Below are positions 32,323-40,788 of a DNA stretch of 64,000 bases, in pieces. The stretch is from CAYYBE01 sp964470345 (GTDB lineage Bacteria; Babelota; Babeliae; Babelales; Babelaceae). The position numbers and the translations under genes were made by a program. Below the pieces are notes generated by a model. The model was not told the DNA's origin. It did no database searches and was given only the letters and a program-made list of their open reading frames with translations. Numbering within the stretch: position 1 is the stretch's first letter; every line of letters starts with the position of its first letter. The stretch is from assembly GCA_964470345.1 (NCBI GenBank), contig CAYYBE010000006.1:1-64000 (forward strand), read 5' to 3'.

Positions 32323-33672
32323 TTACAAGCAGGTACAAGTAAAGTAGTGGGGTATAGAACAATGAGATTGTGTATCTTCTCGCATGCAGTCACTCCTGCA
32401 AAACGGGCACGTTGCAACAAGATCTTCTCGCTCCTCTTCCCAATATTCATTCTGCAATGCAGCAAACCAGCCATCAATACAATTTTTATGAAACTTGTGC
32501 CCACAGGGAAGAACCGCAAGTACATCGTTATGTGCATATGCAGAGCGACAGGTCGAACACTCCTCACCGGTACAATCCAAAACCACGCCTGAAGCAATTC
32601 CAGCTACCTTTGATCGCATCTCCCGTATATACGCATCCACCTGCTTGGCACTGTGTTGAGATAACGCACTTCGTAATTTTGTTACCTGCTCATAACAGCC
32701 TTTAAAGTAGGATTCCTGTTTTGACAAACCGATTCCTTGCTCGTAAAGATAAGAAATCGCCGCGAGTCCACGTATCTCACCCTTTTGAGCAGCACTAAGA
32801 TAATATTCAAAAGCTTTTTTTATGTTACGACCAACAACAAGACCAGTCGTGTAATAAAAGCCAAGTGTGTACCAAGCTTTTGGAAAACCAGCTTTTGCGG
32901 AAATTGTATAGTAATAATAGGCCTTTTTAGTATCGATGTTCGTCCCATAGCCACTCTCAAAACATTGAGCTGCTTTATAGTTCGTTGTTCCTACCAACTC
33001 ATCTGACTCAGCAAACGCATCCGCTGCCCGCTTAAAATAGGCAAAGGCCTTTTTAGAATCCTGCGCCGTTCCCTGACCAGCCTCATAGCAAAGTCCTGTT
33101 TCATACGATGCTTTTGAGCTCCCCTCGTCCGCAGCCTTTTTAATCCATTCAAAATACCTTATTTCATTTTTTTCAACACCAAGTCCCTGCTTATGGCACT
33201 GGGCAACTTGATAGCAAGCAGCAGCATCAGGCACACTATCAGCAGGTTGGGCTATTTTTACAAGCCAATAATAACGTTTTTTGAAGGCATCTGGAAAAAT
33301 ATTCTTATATTTCTCATAAAACTTTGGCAAATAATAGAGAGCTCCTTCGTTGTTGTGAGCTGCTATTGCATAATAATTTGCGGCTAATGCGAGATATACT
33401 GGCGCTCGAGATGCTATTTTTTTACCTGCCTCTTCATAACGCTTTCCCAGATCAAAAAGGTCATAGTTCTCAGTATCTGGCATGGCTTGAAGCAATTTCG
33501 TAAGCATCTGCGCATTTTGCTTGTGCGTATTTACAGGTTGCGGAGTTGTCTGAACATTCTGAACAGTCGAGCTGTTCAAGTTTTGCGCCTGAGAGCAATA
33601 CGCTTGTGGCACGATTCCGCTTATAAGAACAGCGAAAAGGGTACAGAAAATCCGAGGGGACTTTGTTAACAT
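32323..33672 (-). CDS. Secreted Sel1-repeat protein with C-terminal RING-H2 finger
   Basis: 449 residues. Signal peptide MLTKSPRIFCTLFAVLISGIVPQAYCSQ; then about seven Sel1-like/TPR repeats (about 60-325; e.g. KASYETGLCYEAGQGTAQDS, AWYTLGFYYTTGLVVGRN); then a RING-H2 zinc finger at 372-425: C372-x2-C375-x14-C390-x-H392-x2-H395-x2-C398-x23-C422-x2-C425, all eight ligands in C3H2C3 order. Eukaryotic RING-H2 domains recruit E2 enzymes to ubiquitinate substrates. A bacterial protein with export signal, repeat scaffold and RING is a strong candidate host-directed E3 ligase; the activity is inferred. The ATG follows AAAGGTCCACG. Confidence 0.88.
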   Translation of the reverse strand: MLTKSPRIFCTLFAVLISGIVPQAYCSQAQNLNSSTVQNVQTTPQPVNTHKQNAQMLTKLLQAMPDTENYDLFDLGKRYEEAGKKIASRAPVYLALAANYYAIAAHNNEGALYYLPKFYEKYKNIFPDAFKKRYYWLVKIAQPADSVPDAAACYQVAQCHKQGLGVEKNEIRYFEWIKKAADEGSSKASYETGLCYEAGQGTAQDSKKAFAYFKRAADAFAESDELVGTTNYKAAQCFESGYGTNIDTKKAYYYYTISAKAGFPKAWYTLGFYYTTGLVVGRNIKKAFEYYLSAAQKGEIRGLAAISYLYEQGIGLSKQESYFKGCYEQVTKLRSALSQHSAKQVDAYIREMRSKVAGIASGVVLDCTGEECSTCRSAYAHNDVLAVLPCGHKFHKNCIDGWFAALQNEYWEEEREDLVATCPFCRSDCMREDTQSHCSIPHYFTCTCL

Positions 33673-33726
33673 CGTGGACCTTTGGGTTAAGGGTTGGTTT
33701 ACTTGGGTTTCTGGTTTCGTTCTTGA

Positions 33727-34422
33727 TTAATTTCTTACTGAGATCGTCGTTACAGATTTATTATTTTTCTGAGTAGCTTCACACTGCTTAGCATATGATT
33801 CTTGCAAAGCTTTTAGGCGAGCAGCCGCATGGAAGTTCCCACGCTCAGCAGCCCGCTGATATAACTCGATCGCAATATTCATACGACCACTTCGTTCATG
33901 CTGTAGAGCAAATGAATAAATTACTTGCGCGCAAGAAAGATTTCCACGCAAATTATCAAAACATAAAGCCGCCTGAGTGTTGCCAAGTTCAGCAGCGCAT
34001 CGATAACCGTCCAATGCCGCATCAAATTGTCCACTCGACTCTAAAATTCGACTTAACGCCAAAAGATCTACTGCATCCTTCTTTCTCTTTTGCTCTGCCG
34101 CTAAGCGTTCCTGCTCTTCCAATTTTTTATTTGTTTCTTCAACTGCTTTACGCTGTTCAAGTTCTTGCTGCTGTAAAAGCTCCGCGCGTCTCTGCTGTCT
34201 TGCCAACTGCTCGCTCCTAAAGCCTTCAAGGCTCTTTTTATATCCTTCATCCAACATTTCTCTACCATTTTGTTGTTGAATATTTGAAAGAAGAGAATTA
34301 CCAAGACTGAGCGACTCAGGCATTTGCGAAGGCTGCATAATCTGTGATGCCGCAACTTCTAAAGAATAAGCAAAAAGAGATAGAGCGAAAAGATGAGTGA
34401 TGGCCATGTTGTAAAGTTTCAT
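33727..34422 (-). CDS. Secreted Sel1-like repeat protein with coiled coil
   Basis: 231 residues. Signal peptide MKLYNMAITHLFALSLFAYSLEVAASQ; a Glu/Gln/Arg-rich coiled coil (about 60-115, e.g. RRAELLQQQELEQRKAVEE); then two Sel1/TPR units, GQFDAALDGYRCAAELGNTQAA and GRMNIAIELYQRAAERGNFHAA (each shortened here to the diagnostic part). A binding scaffold, probably host-facing. The ATG at 34422 follows AAGGGAAATTATCTT. It sits 55 bp upstream of the RING protein gene on the same strand, so they may be one transcript. Confidence 0.75.
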   Translation of the reverse strand: MKLYNMAITHLFALSLFAYSLEVAASQIMQPSQMPESLSLGNSLLSNIQQQNGREMLDEGYKKSLEGFRSEQLARQQRRAELLQQQELEQRKAVEETNKKLEEQERLAAEQKRKKDAVDLLALSRILESSGQFDAALDGYRCAAELGNTQAALCFDNLRGNLSCAQVIYSFALQHERSGRMNIAIELYQRAAERGNFHAAARLKALQESYAKQCEATQKNNKSVTTISVRN

Positions 34423-34516
34423 AAGATAATTTCCCTTGGTGTTGTTGCAATATTTTTATCAATATTAACACAGACTGAAAATAAGTAAAGTTGTAAAAAC
34501 AACTACCACAATAGCA

Positions 34517-35122
34517 TTATGCTTTTTTTGTTTCACGAGAACTGGCCCCCAAGGCCTCACGCTGCTCTTTGGTACAACGCCGCACCTCTTCAATATATCC
34601 TTTACAATCTGACAGCGTACGGAAATCTAGAGACACTGTATGCATCCCGTTGTATGCGTGCATCTCAATTGGATTTCTATGATTGTTTAAGTAATCGATT
34701 TTTTCTTGAGCTTCGCTGCTTCCCGCTCGTGCCGCGGCAATATACAGATCTTTGGCGGCATCAAAACAACCATACCCAAAAAGCTCAGAACCTATATGCA
34801 CCAGCTTTTTAAGCACCTCCTGGCTACCAAGCACAACTGCTGCAGCATACTTTTCTCCTGCAACTATCAAGCTGTCACAGACTTGTTGCTTATCGGTTGC
34901 TTCAATGCTCTTCTGATAAAACAGATTTGCCTCCTTTACAAGCGCTTCAGCATGCTCTTTGTCCTTCATATGAAATATACTTCGGCCACCTCGACCACTA
35001 CTCGATGAAGGCGGAGTTTGAACTGGAGGTTGGGCTTGAGATGCAAATAAAGTATGCCCGCCAGAAAAAGGGGCGAGGATTATCAGAATAGGCAGAGCTA
35101 TTCCCCTTAAGACATTGTTCAT
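34517..35122 (-). CDS. Secreted hypothetical protein with one Sel1-like unit
   Basis: 201 residues. Signal peptide MNNVLRGIALPILIILAPFSGGHTLFASQ, a Pro/Ser/Gly linker (PPVQTPPSSSSGRGGRS), then helical repeats: HAEALVKEANLFYQKSIEA, VAGEKYAAAVVLGSQEVLK and the Sel1-like GCFDAAKDLYIAAARAGSSEAQ. The C-terminus (DCKGYIEEVRRCTKEQREALG) is charged. No enzyme motif. It heads the run of four secreted genes 35122 to 31667. The ATG follows AAGGAACTTTT. Confidence 0.7.
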   Translation of the reverse strand: MNNVLRGIALPILIILAPFSGGHTLFASQAQPPVQTPPSSSSGRGGRSIFHMKDKEHAEALVKEANLFYQKSIEATDKQQVCDSLIVAGEKYAAAVVLGSQEVLKKLVHIGSELFGYGCFDAAKDLYIAAARAGSSEAQEKIDYLNNHRNPIEMHAYNGMHTVSLDFRTLSDCKGYIEEVRRCTKEQREALGASSRETKKA

Positions 35123-35212
35123 AAAAGTTCCTTGGGATTTTTGGTATTAAATTAGGGTTTCCCTAACATAATAACTCAATCTGAAACTTTTACAAACGGC
35201 CCGCCAAACCTA

Positions 35213-35818
35213 TCATTGAGCCTTTGCTAAAAAGCCAAGCGCCTTACGCACCAGTTCATCAAAGGAACTGGTTGCCGTTGCTTGTGTTTTGAGATGATCA
35301 AGGGCTTGGGATACTTCAATTCGAGAATAGCCCAGAGAATTGAGTACTTCGGAGACACTTTTAAGATTTGCGAGTAGAGCCGGTTGGTCATCCGAACCAG
35401 TAGCCGATGAGCTATGCTCCAGTTTTTTTACTTTATCCTGCAACTGAACAATTAAGCTTTCAGCCTTTTTAGGACCAACGCCCTTTAAGGCGCTTAACGC
35501 CTTTACATCCCCAACCAAGACAGTCGAGACTAAGTCTGCAGGGGAAATCTGGGAGAGAATCCCCAGGGCCATCTTAGGACCAATTCCCGAACAACCAACA
35601 AGAATCATAAACGTTTGACGCTCAAACGTAGAACTAAATCCAAAAAGCTGTGGCCCATTTTCCTGGTTCCAATGTACATATGTTAAAACTGTTACCGGCT
35701 GTTGCAAGCTGTAAACTTCTGGGTGGACAACCTGAACCCCATAACCTACTCCCTGGACGTCTATGACGAGCAATAGCTGTTCAAGAGCTATTACCGTACC
35801 TTTAAGACTATAGATCAT
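35213..35818 (-). CDS. ruvA: Holliday junction branch-migration protein RuvA
   Basis: 201 residues from the ATG at 35818, preceded by AGAGGCAGGGT; the frame opens 19 codons earlier without a ribosome site. RuvA binds the four-way junction as a tetramer and loads RuvB. Seen: OB-fold N-domain MIYSLKGTVIALEQ with GVGYGVQV, the helix-hairpin-helix pair GCSGIGPKMALGILS and LKGVGPKKAESLI, and the C-terminal RuvB-contact domain (SEVLNSLGYSRIEVSQAL). Complete. ruvB and ruvC are not in the window. Confidence 0.96.
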   Translation of the reverse strand: MIYSLKGTVIALEQLLLVIDVQGVGYGVQVVHPEVYSLQQPVTVLTYVHWNQENGPQLFGFSSTFERQTFMILVGCSGIGPKMALGILSQISPADLVSTVLVGDVKALSALKGVGPKKAESLIVQLQDKVKKLEHSSSATGSDDQPALLANLKSVSEVLNSLGYSRIEVSQALDHLKTQATATSSFDELVRKALGFLAKAQ

Positions 35819-36027
35819 ACCCTGCCTCTTTTTTTTACTACTATTTTTAGATGCTTCACCCGTGATAAACCGCAATCTTTCAGCCTTTGGTTTGACAATA
35901 TTTACCGGTTTGTTAGTTTAGTATAACTATAAAATAGAGCTCTTGCGCAAATAAGAACTTCATCACATTGAATTCGGGCTCTAAGGGCGTTTGGTGCAGA
36001 TGTGCACCTTATTGAAATAGATCTAAT

Positions 36028-36103
36028 GCGGGAATAGCTCAGCTGGTAGAGCGTTGCCTTGCCAAGGCAAAGGTCGCGGGTTCGAATCCCGTTTCCCGCT
36101 CCA
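36028..36103 (+). tRNA. tRNA-Gly (anticodon GCC)
   Basis: 76-nt cloverleaf: acceptor GCGGGAA / TTCCCGC, D arm GCTC-AGCTGGTAGA-GCG, anticodon stem TTGCC / GGCAA with loop TTGCCAA (anticodon GCC), T arm GCGGG-TTCGAAT-CCCGT, discriminator T and encoded CCA at 36101-36103. Standard bacterial tRNA-Gly for GGC/GGU codons. Confidence 0.97.
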
Positions 36104-36333
36104 GCCTTCACCCTTCTCAGCAAGCTCTTCGCAGAGCAAGAGGGCTTCGGCTGGCGAGCCATTTTAATTCTGAAGAATACAGGGCGAATGGCTGCCCGTC
36201 GTAGCTTTCTTAACTTCGGAGAGATAACCCATAGAAAGCGTAGACTGGGCGAAAACCTGATCTTTTAAATTTTTGAACAATAAAAATTTCCCAAATTTTA
36301 AAAAAATTTTAGCTACGTTATGAATAGGCACAC

Positions 36334-36987
36334 ATGAAATCAGTAATTCAAGAAGCATCATCCATTGCAAAAGCGGTTGATCTCGCCTGGGAAAAGGCGG
36401 GAAAACCTGCAGATTTTTCAATCAAGGTTCTTGAGCTTCCTCAAAAGAATTTTTTCGGTTTAACAACGCATCCGGCTAAAGTTTCACTCTGCTTTGAAGA
36501 GCGAACCCAAGGGCGCCGAGAACAAAATCACGCTCCTCGCCAACAAAGCAAACGTGATTATTCTGCTATCCACTCTTCACAAGAGCAGCAACCACGCCGG
36601 GCTCCTGCGCAACAACAACAACGACAACCTGAAGCTCGTCCTACGCAACCCCGACAAGAACAACATCGAGAAATGCGCGAAGAACGACCACAACAAGATG
36701 AATCTCGCGTTCAACGTTCACAAGCGCATTGGGAACAACCGATGATCTCTTTTGCCGAACAATGGCTTAAAGATGTTCTCAAAGAGATGAATTGCGCACA
36801 CGTTACTTTTGCCGTTGAAACATCAAATGCATTTCTTCGTTTTACGCTCAGTCATCATTTGATCGACAATCCAGAAAAAGAAAAACGTATGCTCGCAGGT
36901 ATGTCTCTGCTGATGCTTGAAGCGATTAAACGTAACTTTAAAGCCGGTCTGCGACGTCATCGTATTGTACTTACTCACAACGCATAA
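36334..36987 (+). CDS. jag: Jag/KhpB-like RNA-binding protein
   Basis: 217 residues. Residues 1-52 match the Jag N-terminal domain (SIAKAVDLAWEKAG, then VLELPQKNFFGLTTHPAKV with the FFG box). A 75-residue Gln/Arg/Pro-rich linker follows (QRQPEARPTQPRQ), then a C-terminal KH-like domain (about 135-217: FAEQWLKDVLKEMNC, MLAGMSLLMLEAIKR). An R3H motif is not evident. Jag/KhpB binds RNA and, in many bacteria, sits in the rpmH-rnpA-yidC-jag-mnmE cluster beside oriC; here it directly precedes mnmE, matching that order and the nearby origin. yidC is not upstream; a tRNA gene is. Confidence 0.85.
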   Translation: MKSVIQEASSIAKAVDLAWEKAGKPADFSIKVLELPQKNFFGLTTHPAKVSLCFEERTQGRREQNHAPRQQSKRDYSAIHSSQEQQPRRAPAQQQQRQPEARPTQPRQEQHREMREERPQQDESRVQRSQAHWEQPMISFAEQWLKDVLKEMNCAHVTFAVETSNAFLRFTLSHHLIDNPEKEKRMLAGMSLLMLEAIKRNFKAGLRRHRIVLTHNA

Positions 36988-37005
36988 TCTACATTCTTAC
37001 GTGCA

Positions 37006-38376
37006 ATGCATATCCACGACGAACAAACTATTGTTGCTCAATGCACACCGAAAGGCAGCGGCGCTCTTGCGCTGATTCGCATTTCTGGTGCAACGACCAT
37101 TGCGTGTGCTGAACGAATAAGCAAGCTTGCTAGCGGAAAACGCTTTTCTGAACTTCCATCGCATACAATTCATTATGGTTGGGTAATTGATCAAGAAAAC
37201 AATCATCTTGATCAAGTTTTATTTCTACTCATGAAAGCTCCAGCAACCTTTACTGGTCAAGACTCTATCGAAATTACCTGCCACAATAATCAGTTGCTTG
37301 TTGAAAAAATTATTAACGAAATAATCGCCTGCGGAGCACGACCAGCACAAGAGGGTGAGTTTACCCGACGCGCCTATCTTAATAAAAAAATTGATCTCAC
37401 CCAAGCAGAAGCAATCGATGATCTTATTCATGCACCATCATATGAAGCACTCAAAAAATCACTTGCGCAACTTGAAGGGAGCCTCTCTCATCAGATCGTT
37501 GCAATCGAAGAAAAGCTTCTACAAGCAATTGCTTGGTGTGAAGCAAATTTTGAATTTCTCGATGAAGAACGAGATTTTTCACCGCTCATTAAAGATCGAC
37601 TCAGCGAGCTTATTCATACGATTACTATATTGCAGCAATCATTTGACCTACAAAAACAGATTCGCAATGGCGTTCGCATTGCGCTGATTGGATCGGTCAA
37701 TGCAGGAAAATCATCACTTTTTAATGCGCTCGTACAACAGAAACGCGCTATCGTTTCTGCATATGCAGGAACAACACGAGACACGATTGAAACGAGCGTA
37801 TACCATGATGGAGTTGCTTGGAATTTTGTTGATACTGCTGGCTTACGAGAAACAGATAATGTTATCGAGCAAGAGGGAATCACTCGCTCATATGCTGAAG
37901 CGCAGCAAGCTGATATTGTTCTATTTGTCTATGATGGCTCACACAGATTGAGCGAGCAAGAGCAAGCCTGTTATGCGCAATTACAAACATTATATACTCA
38001 CAAAGCACTTACGGTCATCACAAAAGCAGATCTTACACAAGCAATCACCAACGCCGTTCCACACAATGCTTTGCAGGTGAGTACATTTACTTCTGCAGGA
38101 ATTTCTGCGCTTGAACAAGCAATTAAGGCAAAAGTTGACCAGCTGCTTGCAACGCACCAATCGCCCTTTTTACTCAACAAACGGCACTACCAGTTACTTT
38201 CTGTTTTGAAAGAACGTGTAGAAAAAATCATACCAATGTTAGAAACGTCTGTTCAATATGAACTGGTTTCATATCATCTGAAAGATGCACTGGAAACGAT
38301 GAGTGAACTTACCGGCAAATCGATTAGCGAAGCAGCATTAGACAAAATTTTTCGTGAATTTTGCGTCGGCAAGTAG
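37006..38376 (+). CDS. mnmE: tRNA uridine-5-carboxymethylaminomethyl modification GTPase
   Basis: 456 residues, full length. N-terminal folate-binding domain (1-120; IVAQCTPKGSGALALIRISG), helical domain, inserted G domain (about 215-375) with Walker A GSVNAGKSSLFNAL, switch region YAGTTRDTIE, DTAGLRE and ITKAD, and the C-terminal CVGK motif with the conserved Cys. With MnmG it modifies the wobble uridine of tRNAs reading A/G-ending codons; mnmH would act on the same position. It follows jag by 18 bp, so the two are an operon. Confidence 0.97.
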   Translation: MHIHDEQTIVAQCTPKGSGALALIRISGATTIACAERISKLASGKRFSELPSHTIHYGWVIDQENNHLDQVLFLLMKAPATFTGQDSIEITCHNNQLLVEKIINEIIACGARPAQEGEFTRRAYLNKKIDLTQAEAIDDLIHAPSYEALKKSLAQLEGSLSHQIVAIEEKLLQAIAWCEANFEFLDEERDFSPLIKDRLSELIHTITILQQSFDLQKQIRNGVRIALIGSVNAGKSSLFNALVQQKRAIVSAYAGTTRDTIETSVYHDGVAWNFVDTAGLRETDNVIEQEGITRSYAEAQQADIVLFVYDGSHRLSEQEQACYAQLQTLYTHKALTVITKADLTQAITNAVPHNALQVSTFTSAGISALEQAIKAKVDQLLATHQSPFLLNKRHYQLLSVLKERVEKIIPMLETSVQYELVSYHLKDALETMSELTGKSISEAALDKIFREFCVGK

Positions 38377-38533
38377 TCTTATACCATTCTGACCTAATAA
38401 CAGGCCATTAGAATACAATCTTTTGTAAAAACGGGTTCGAAGGGCGCAGCCCTCGCTCTGTCGCCGGAGCGTTGCGCGTAGGCCATTGATTGTTTTCAAA
38501 ATCTTGGAATCATTCTAAGAGCAAGTAGTCTTA
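38369..38533. repeat. 13-bp direct repeat bounding a 139-bp insert
   Basis: GCAAGTAGTCTTA occurs at 38369-38381 (over the mnmE stop) and again at 38521-38533. The DNA between is unlike its surroundings, with a GC-rich core (about 38433-38485, GGGCGCAGCCCTCGCTC and following). No gene or clear terminal inverted repeat is seen. It could be a small insertion with target duplication, or a local duplication. Confidence 0.4.
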
Positions 38534-38556
38534 AAAGTTACAAGAAATCTCTCTTA

Positions 38557-38591
38557 CAAAAAAAACGTGCCCTTGCAACAGCAAGAGCACG
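38557..38591 (-). terminator. Intrinsic terminator of the nusA-infB operon
   Basis: Stem CGTGCCCTTGC / GCAAGAGCACG (38566-38576 with 38581-38591, one mismatch) around a 4-base loop, 27 bp past the infB stop. On the minus strand it is followed by eight T residues (38558-38565 read in reverse). Confidence 0.9.
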
Positions 38592-38617
38592 CGTAAACTT
38601 TCTTACATACTATTTTA

Positions 38618-40768
38618 TTAAACTTCAGGAACGTCGAGATAACATTCAACGCGATCATCAACTTCCCACTCAGCAAAACCATCAATCAAGAATGCACATT
38701 CAAATCCAGTATGTACTTCTTTAACAGTTTTGCGATCACGTTGAAGACTCTTAATAGGTCCCTTGCCAACTTTGTATTTTCCGCGCCAAATCACGACATT
38801 GCCGTTACGGACAAAGATGCCGGATTTAACTTGAGCGCCAGCAATAACACCAAGATCTTTAATATCAAAGACCTTGAGAACAACCGCTTCACCCATCTTT
38901 TTGGAGACCATTTTAACTGGTTTACCCTGTTCAGCAACAACTTCAAGATCTTCAAACATTTTGTAGATAATATCAAAAAGCTTGACCTGTACAACCTTTT
39001 GTTGTGCTAAGAGCGCTGCATTAGGTTCAACTTTGACGGTAAATCCATAGATAAGTGCTTGCGTGTCAGCAGCGAGCATGACATCACTTTCACTAATTGG
39101 ACCAATACCACTGTGCACAATCGAAAATTCTTTAAACCATTTGCCCGAAAGCTTTGCAATGCCACCAAGAACGGCTTCCAAAGAAGAAGCGTTATCAGTT
39201 TTTACAATAAGATTCAGTGTTTGCTCACTGGTTGCAGCATTGCGATATGCTGTTTGCGACGTTGCAACAGGAGTTTCTTTTGATCGTTCAAAATTTTTAT
39301 ATACTTCCTGTGAAACAACGTGAAAACTTTCTCCAGCTATTGGCAATGAATTAAAACCAGCAACCAATGCAGGTACCGATGGTGGAACTTCGCGTAATTT
39401 AGCACCTGCAGAATTAATTAAGACGCTTACTTTACCGCGTACAGCACCGGCTGTAATATAATCGCCAACGCGTAAAACGCCTTGCTGACAAATCACAGTC
39501 GCTACAGGACCAAAGCCTTTTTCTAATTTTGCTTCAAGCACAAACCCTTGTGCCGGTACATTCAAAGGCGCTTTCAATTCCATCATCTGCGCTTGGAGAA
39601 CAAGAATTTCAAGCAATGTATCAATACCTTGTCCCAATTTTGCTGAAATAGGAACCATCAAAGTCTGACCGCCCCATTCTTCACTTACCAAGCCGTATTG
39701 GGAAAGGCTATGTTTTACTTTATCAATTTGCGTTTGTGGTACTTTGTCAATTTTATTAAGAGCAACAACCAGAGGAATTTTTGCGTTTTGAGCAACGCGA
39801 ATCGCCTCAATGGTTTGTGGCATAACACCATCATCAGCAGCAATCACAACAATAGCAATATCGGCAACTTTAACCCCACGAACCCGCATGAGCGAAAAAG
39901 CTTCATGACCTGGAGTATCTAAAAAGATCAAAGAACCGTGCTTTGTTGTTACTTCATATGCACCAAGGTGCTGGGTAATTCCACCCTTTTCACGAGCAGC
40001 AACGCGCGTTTTACGAATAAAATCTAATAACGTAGTTTTTCCATGATCAACATGGCCAATAACCACAACAATCGGCAAACGTTCAGCACCCGTTTGCTGT
40101 ACTTTCTCTTGCGCTTCGCTTGGAGCAGCCTTAGCTTGCGGCTGAATAGCTTCCATGCCATATGCTCGCGCTAAGTCGGCAACGGCAGCTTCGGTAATCA
40201 GCTGATTTTTTGTCGCTAGAATACCTTTACGTATCAGCGATAAGATAACATCTGAAATAGGTTTTTTGGTTCGCTCTGCAAATTCACCGACAGTCATCGT
40301 TTGTATTAAAAGCTTTTTTACGTCAGTCGGAGCTTCTGGCTTAGTCTCTTGAGGTTTTGCCTCGAAAGACCTCTCTCTTGCAGGACTTGGCTTTGGGGTA
40401 GAATTTTTTTGTGGAACAGGATGTGATGGTTTGTGAGTTCGTTCAAAGGTAGTAGTCACGACAGTTTTTTCAATCTTTGCTTGCTTTTCAGGTTCTTGAG
40501 TTTTTACCGGCTGCTCTTTTGTAACTTCAACTACAGCTTTGCTCGGTGCTTTTACTGGCTCTACCTTTTTCTCAATTTTTTCATCTTTCTCAGCTTTTTT
40601 AGCTTGGGGAGCGGCTTTGGCATATTGCTTTTTCAGAAAAGCAATCCCTTGCTCTGATACAACAGACATGTGGCTGGTAGCATCAAATTTATTTTTTTTT
40701 AGAATCTCAACAAGCTCTTTGCTTGGAACGCCAAGTTCTTTTGATAATTCATATACGCGAACAGCCAT
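38618..40768 (-). CDS. infB: Translation initiation factor IF-2
   Basis: 716 residues. N-terminal IF2-N module (VYELSKELGVPSKELVEILKK), a Lys/Glu/Pro-rich linker (about 55-150), a second IF2-N-like unit (MTVGEFAERTKKPISDVILSLIRKG), then the GTPase domain (about 225-390): GHVDHGKTTLLDF, DTPGHEAFSLMRVRG, NKIDK. Domains II to IV follow, ending in the fMet-tRNA-binding CIVRNG-type region (seen as SGIFVRNGNVVIWRGKYKV). It recruits initiator tRNA to the 30S subunit. The ATG at 40768 follows AGGAAGTGTTG; a GTG two codons upstream is in frame. It follows nusA by 20 bp in the classic nusA-infB order. Confidence 0.97.
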   Translation of the reverse strand: MAVRVYELSKELGVPSKELVEILKKNKFDATSHMSVVSEQGIAFLKKQYAKAAPQAKKAEKDEKIEKKVEPVKAPSKAVVEVTKEQPVKTQEPEKQAKIEKTVVTTTFERTHKPSHPVPQKNSTPKPSPARERSFEAKPQETKPEAPTDVKKLLIQTMTVGEFAERTKKPISDVILSLIRKGILATKNQLITEAAVADLARAYGMEAIQPQAKAAPSEAQEKVQQTGAERLPIVVVIGHVDHGKTTLLDFIRKTRVAAREKGGITQHLGAYEVTTKHGSLIFLDTPGHEAFSLMRVRGVKVADIAIVVIAADDGVMPQTIEAIRVAQNAKIPLVVALNKIDKVPQTQIDKVKHSLSQYGLVSEEWGGQTLMVPISAKLGQGIDTLLEILVLQAQMMELKAPLNVPAQGFVLEAKLEKGFGPVATVICQQGVLRVGDYITAGAVRGKVSVLINSAGAKLREVPPSVPALVAGFNSLPIAGESFHVVSQEVYKNFERSKETPVATSQTAYRNAATSEQTLNLIVKTDNASSLEAVLGGIAKLSGKWFKEFSIVHSGIGPISESDVMLAADTQALIYGFTVKVEPNAALLAQQKVVQVKLFDIIYKMFEDLEVVAEQGKPVKMVSKKMGEAVVLKVFDIKDLGVIAGAQVKSGIFVRNGNVVIWRGKYKVGKGPIKSLQRDRKTVKEVHTGFECAFLIDGFAEWEVDDRVECYLDVPEV

Positions 40769-40788
40769 CAACACTTCCTATCGTTATA

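Noticed and set aside
35902..36162. Open frame on the minus strand over the tRNA-Gly gene
   Set aside because: It is the antisense translation of a tRNA, a common false gene; it has no ribosome site.
36059..36268. Open frame on the plus strand starting in the tRNA
   Set aside because: It begins within the tRNA, has no ribosome site and no homology I recognise.
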